DNA of 64,000 bases from an uncultured Alloprevotella sp. (GTDB lineage: Bacteria; Bacteroidota; Bacteroidia; Bacteroidales; Bacteroidaceae). Position 1 is the stretch's first letter, and the number at the start of each line of letters is the position of its first letter. The stretch lies in contig CALUIN010000002.1 of NCBI GenBank assembly GCA_944320745.1, forward strand, positions 83,192 through 147,191. Direction: 5' to 3'. Below the pieces are notes generated by a model. That model was given only the letters and a program-made list of their open reading frames with translations. It ran no database searches and had not been told where the DNA came from. Below, in pieces: positions 62,176-64,000 of this stretch. Made by a program: the position numbers and the translations under genes.

Positions 62176-62444
62176 GTGCTGCATGTAGCCTGGCGCACCT
62201 TTTGCAGCCAGCTGCTGCTTGCGGAACGCCGGAGTCCAGCCTTTGCGCGGCAGGCCGTTCGCTCACGGGACTGAGAAGGCAGACCTTGCCGGCACGAGCG
62301 GCCACGCTGGCCAGCTCGAGGCGGCGAGAATCGGGCGCGGCGCGTTATGCGGGTCGCAGCGAGCGGGTAAGACAAAAATCCCTATCTTTGTCTTCGCGAA
62401 GATAGGATACAGCTCGGGAATGAAAGGAGAAACTGCTTTCCTCC

Positions 62445-62475
62445 TTTGCATTCTGCCCGCCTTTCGCTATCTTTG
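62445..62475 (+). promoter_or_regulatory. Promoter of ffh
   Basis: TTTG (62445-62448), 19 bp, TATCTTTG (62468-62475): exact consensus, 21 bp before ATG 62497. A second TATCTTTG lies at 62383-62390 without a -33 box. Confidence 0.8.
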
Positions 62476-62496
62476 CACCCAAATCATTCTAAGGAC

Positions 62497-63846
62497 ATGT
62501 TTGACAACCTAACCGAGAGACTGGAACGGTCTTTCAAAATACTCAAGGGCGAGGGCCGCATCACGGAGATTAATGTGGCGGAGACGCTCAAGGATATTCG
62601 CCGCGCCCTGCTCGATGCGGACGTGAACTACAAGGTGGCCAAGACCTTCACCGACACCGTGAAGCAGAAAGCCCTGGGCCAGAATGTGCTGACGAGCGTG
62701 AAGCCCGGACAGTTGCTGGTCAAGATCGTGCACGACGAGCTGGCTACGCTCATGGGCGGCCATGCGGCCGAACTGAACCTGACGGGCCGACCCGCCGTCA
62801 TCCTCATGGCCGGCCTCAACGGCGCCGGTAAGACGACCCTTTCCGGCAAGCTCGCCCTGATGCTCAAGGCGAAGAAGGGCCGCAAGCCGTTGCTCGTGGC
62901 GTGCGACGTGTATCGCCCCGCCGCCGTGGAGCAGCTCCGCGTGCTGGCCGAGCAAATCGGCGTGCCCCTTTATTCCAATCCGGAGAGCAAGGATCCCGTC
63001 AAGATAGCGCTCGAGGGTATTCATGAAGCCAAGGCCAAGGCCTACGACACGGTGATCATCGATACCGCCGGCCGCCTGGCCGTGGACGAGGCGCTGATGC
63101 GCGAGATCGCGGACATCAAGGAAGCCACGCACCCGGACGAGACGCTCTTCGTGGTGGACGCCATGACGGGACAGGACGCCGTCAACACTGCCAAGGAATT
63201 TAACGACCGGCTGGACTACGACGGCGTGGTGCTGACGAAGCTCGACGGCGATACGCGCGGCGGTGCCGCCCTGTCCATCCGCACCGTGGTGGACAAGCCT
63301 ATCAAGTTTGTCGGCACGGGCGAGAAGATGGAGGCCATCGACGTGTTCCATCCCGAGCGCATGGCCGACCGCATCCTGGGCATGGGCGACATCGTGAGTC
63401 TCGTGGAGCGGGCGCAGGAGCAGTTTGACGAGGAGGAAGCCAAGAAGTTGCAGCGCAAAATCCAGAAGAACCAATTCGACTTCAACGACTTCCTGGCACA
63501 GATACAGCAAATCAAGAAGATGGGTAACCTGAAGGACCTCGCGTCTATGATTCCCGGCGTGGGCAAGGCTCTGAAGGACGTGGAGATAGACGACAACGCC
63601 TTCAAGGGCATAGAGGCCATCATCCTGAGCATGACCCCGCGCGAGCGGCAGCGGCCGGAAATCCTGAACCAAAGCCGCAAGAACCGCATAGCCAAGGGTT
63701 CAGGCACGTCGCTCCAGGAGGTGAACCGCCTGGTCAAGCAGTTCGACCAGACGCGCAAGATGATGAAAATGGTGACGGGCTCCAAGATGGGCCGCATGAT
63801 GGGCGGACTGCCTGGCATGCCGCGGATGCCCCGCATGGGCAAGTAA
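62497..63846 (+). CDS. ffh: Signal recognition particle protein Ffh
   Basis: 449 residues. N domain (1-95) with the ALLDADVNYKVAK motif, then the GTPase domain: G1 GLNGAGKTT, DVYRPAAVEQL, DTAGRL and TKLDGDTRGG. The methionine-rich M domain follows (about 320-449), ending MMGGLPGMPRMPRMGK. It targets membrane and secreted proteins with SRP RNA to FtsY. Start 62497 (MFDNLTERLE) follows a consensus promoter. Confidence 0.97.
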   Translation: MFDNLTERLERSFKILKGEGRITEINVAETLKDIRRALLDADVNYKVAKTFTDTVKQKALGQNVLTSVKPGQLLVKIVHDELATLMGGHAAELNLTGRPAVILMAGLNGAGKTTLSGKLALMLKAKKGRKPLLVACDVYRPAAVEQLRVLAEQIGVPLYSNPESKDPVKIALEGIHEAKAKAYDTVIIDTAGRLAVDEALMREIADIKEATHPDETLFVVDAMTGQDAVNTAKEFNDRLDYDGVVLTKLDGDTRGGAALSIRTVVDKPIKFVGTGEKMEAIDVFHPERMADRILGMGDIVSLVERAQEQFDEEEAKKLQRKIQKNQFDFNDFLAQIQQIKKMGNLKDLASMIPGVGKALKDVEIDDNAFKGIEAIILSMTPRERQRPEILNQSRKNRIAKGSGTSLQEVNRLVKQFDQTRKMMKMVTGSKMGRMMGGLPGMPRMPRMGK

Positions 63847-63861
63847 TCCGGACGCGGCAGA

Positions 63862-63909
63862 ACGCCGAGCGGGGAGGAAAGCAAGTCGGCTTTCCTCCCC
63901 GCTCGGCGT
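63862..63909. terminator. 21-bp perfect inverted repeat between convergent genes
   Basis: Arms 63862-63882 (ACGCCGAGCGGGGAGGAAAG, then C) and 63889-63909 are perfect complements around AAGTCG. Lies 15 bp after ffh and 15 bp before the end of the minus-strand gene. It lacks a T tract but is placed as a bidirectional terminator. Confidence 0.7.
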
Positions 63910-63924
63910 AAGACCGTCCCCTTC

Positions 63925-64000
63925 TCAGAACTTCTTTCCGCGGACGATGCGGTAGAAGGTGGTCCAGAGGATGCGGATGTCGAGCCACCAGGAGCGGTGG
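63925..64000 (-). CDS. Sugar-phosphate transferase (WcaJ/CpsE-like), C-terminal fragment at window edge
   Basis: Only the last 24-25 codons are inside the window: HRSWWLDIRILWTTFYRIVR then GKKF and stop (TGA, 63925-63927). The W-x-x-D-I-x-I-L-x-x-T pattern with a basic end is the usual C-terminus of polyprenyl glycosylphosphotransferases that start capsule or exopolysaccharide synthesis. The rest lies beyond 64000. It points to a polysaccharide locus to the right. Confidence 0.7.
   Translation of the reverse strand, partial: HRSWWLDIRILWTTFYRIVRGKKF

Noticed and set aside
61000-62184. Very long minus-strand ORFs opposite xusABC (852 codons each)
   Set aside because: Antisense shadows due to high GC third positions; compositions are Arg/Ala/Gly-rich without motifs.
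62154-62405. Small ORFs in the gap before ffh
   Set aside because: Arg/Ser/Ala-rich, no start context, no recognised motif and overlapping frames on both strands.
62092-62496. SRP RNA gene next to ffh
   Set aside because: No GGTCCGGAAGG-type SRP Alu/S-domain core on either strand in this gap.

Overview
The window is chromosomal DNA from a GC-rich member of the Bacteroidales. Evidence: most promoters fit the Bacteroidetes sigma-70 pattern (-33 TTTG or CTTG, 19-20 bp, -7 TAnnTTTG), Shine-Dalgarno sequences are largely absent, and the gene set is typical of the order: fused fucokinase/GDP-fucose pyrophosphorylase (fkp), XusABC-type siderophore uptake, DUF4369 and DUF4738 lipoproteins, clostripain-like C11 protease, DPP-IV and Bacteroidetes-type TonB receptors. 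I cannot name the genus. No phage, insertion sequence, CRISPR array or rRNA was seen; there is one tRNA (His).

Layout. 1-3.8 kb: a TonB receptor (5' end outside the window) with a beta-helix surface lipoprotein. 3.9-5.4 kb: a tryptophan attenuator (leader peptide with tandem Trp codons plus terminator) in front of a solitary trpB. 5.6-8.4 kb: a queuosine operon (transporter, queC, flavodoxin-ferredoxin protein, queF) behind a likely preQ1-I riboswitch. 9-13.7 kb: GH20 and GH43 glycosidases, an acyl-ACP thioesterase and a small unknown. 13.8-17.6 kb: an O-acylation cassette (two periplasmic SGNH proteins plus an MBOAT acyltransferase). 17.9-26 kb: DPP-IV, small lipoproteins, a DivIC-like protein, a C11 protease and a WG-repeat lipoprotein. 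26-30 kb: manA, a polysaccharide flippase and an Fe-S protein of polysaccharide loci. 30.3-35.3 kb: sugar permease, agmatine-to-putrescine enzymes and a 5'-nucleotidase-like lipoprotein. 36-39.3 kb: fkp and gtrA. 39.6-43.3 kb: aroC, slyD, dnaX. 43.4-49.1 kb: tRNA-His, folD, a nucleotidyltransferase-like protein, an EEP phosphatase, rlmH, a zinc-ribbon protein and a Nif3-like protein. 49.3-49.6 kb: a free-standing ncRNA gene. 49.7-56.7 kb: TlpA, then a six-gene operon (GT2, dihydroorotase, MetH activation domain, phosphoesterase, PlsC, histidine phosphatase). 57-62 kb: xusABC-like operon. 62.5 kb to the end: ffh and the 3' end of a sugar-phosphate transferase.

The most unusual feature is a dispersed, modular repeat of 21-nt units (core ACGGGGCTAAGGCC) found at eight loci, arranged in tandem and inverted forms, mostly in intergenic DNA, as strong hairpins or palindromes, and once inside a coding sequence, where three units (63 nt) keep the reading frame. 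Other points of interest are two candidate small RNAs with their own promoters and terminators (39.5 kb minus, 49.3 kb plus), the leader RNAs of trpB and queT, and the stand-alone cobalamin-reactivation domain of methionine synthase.
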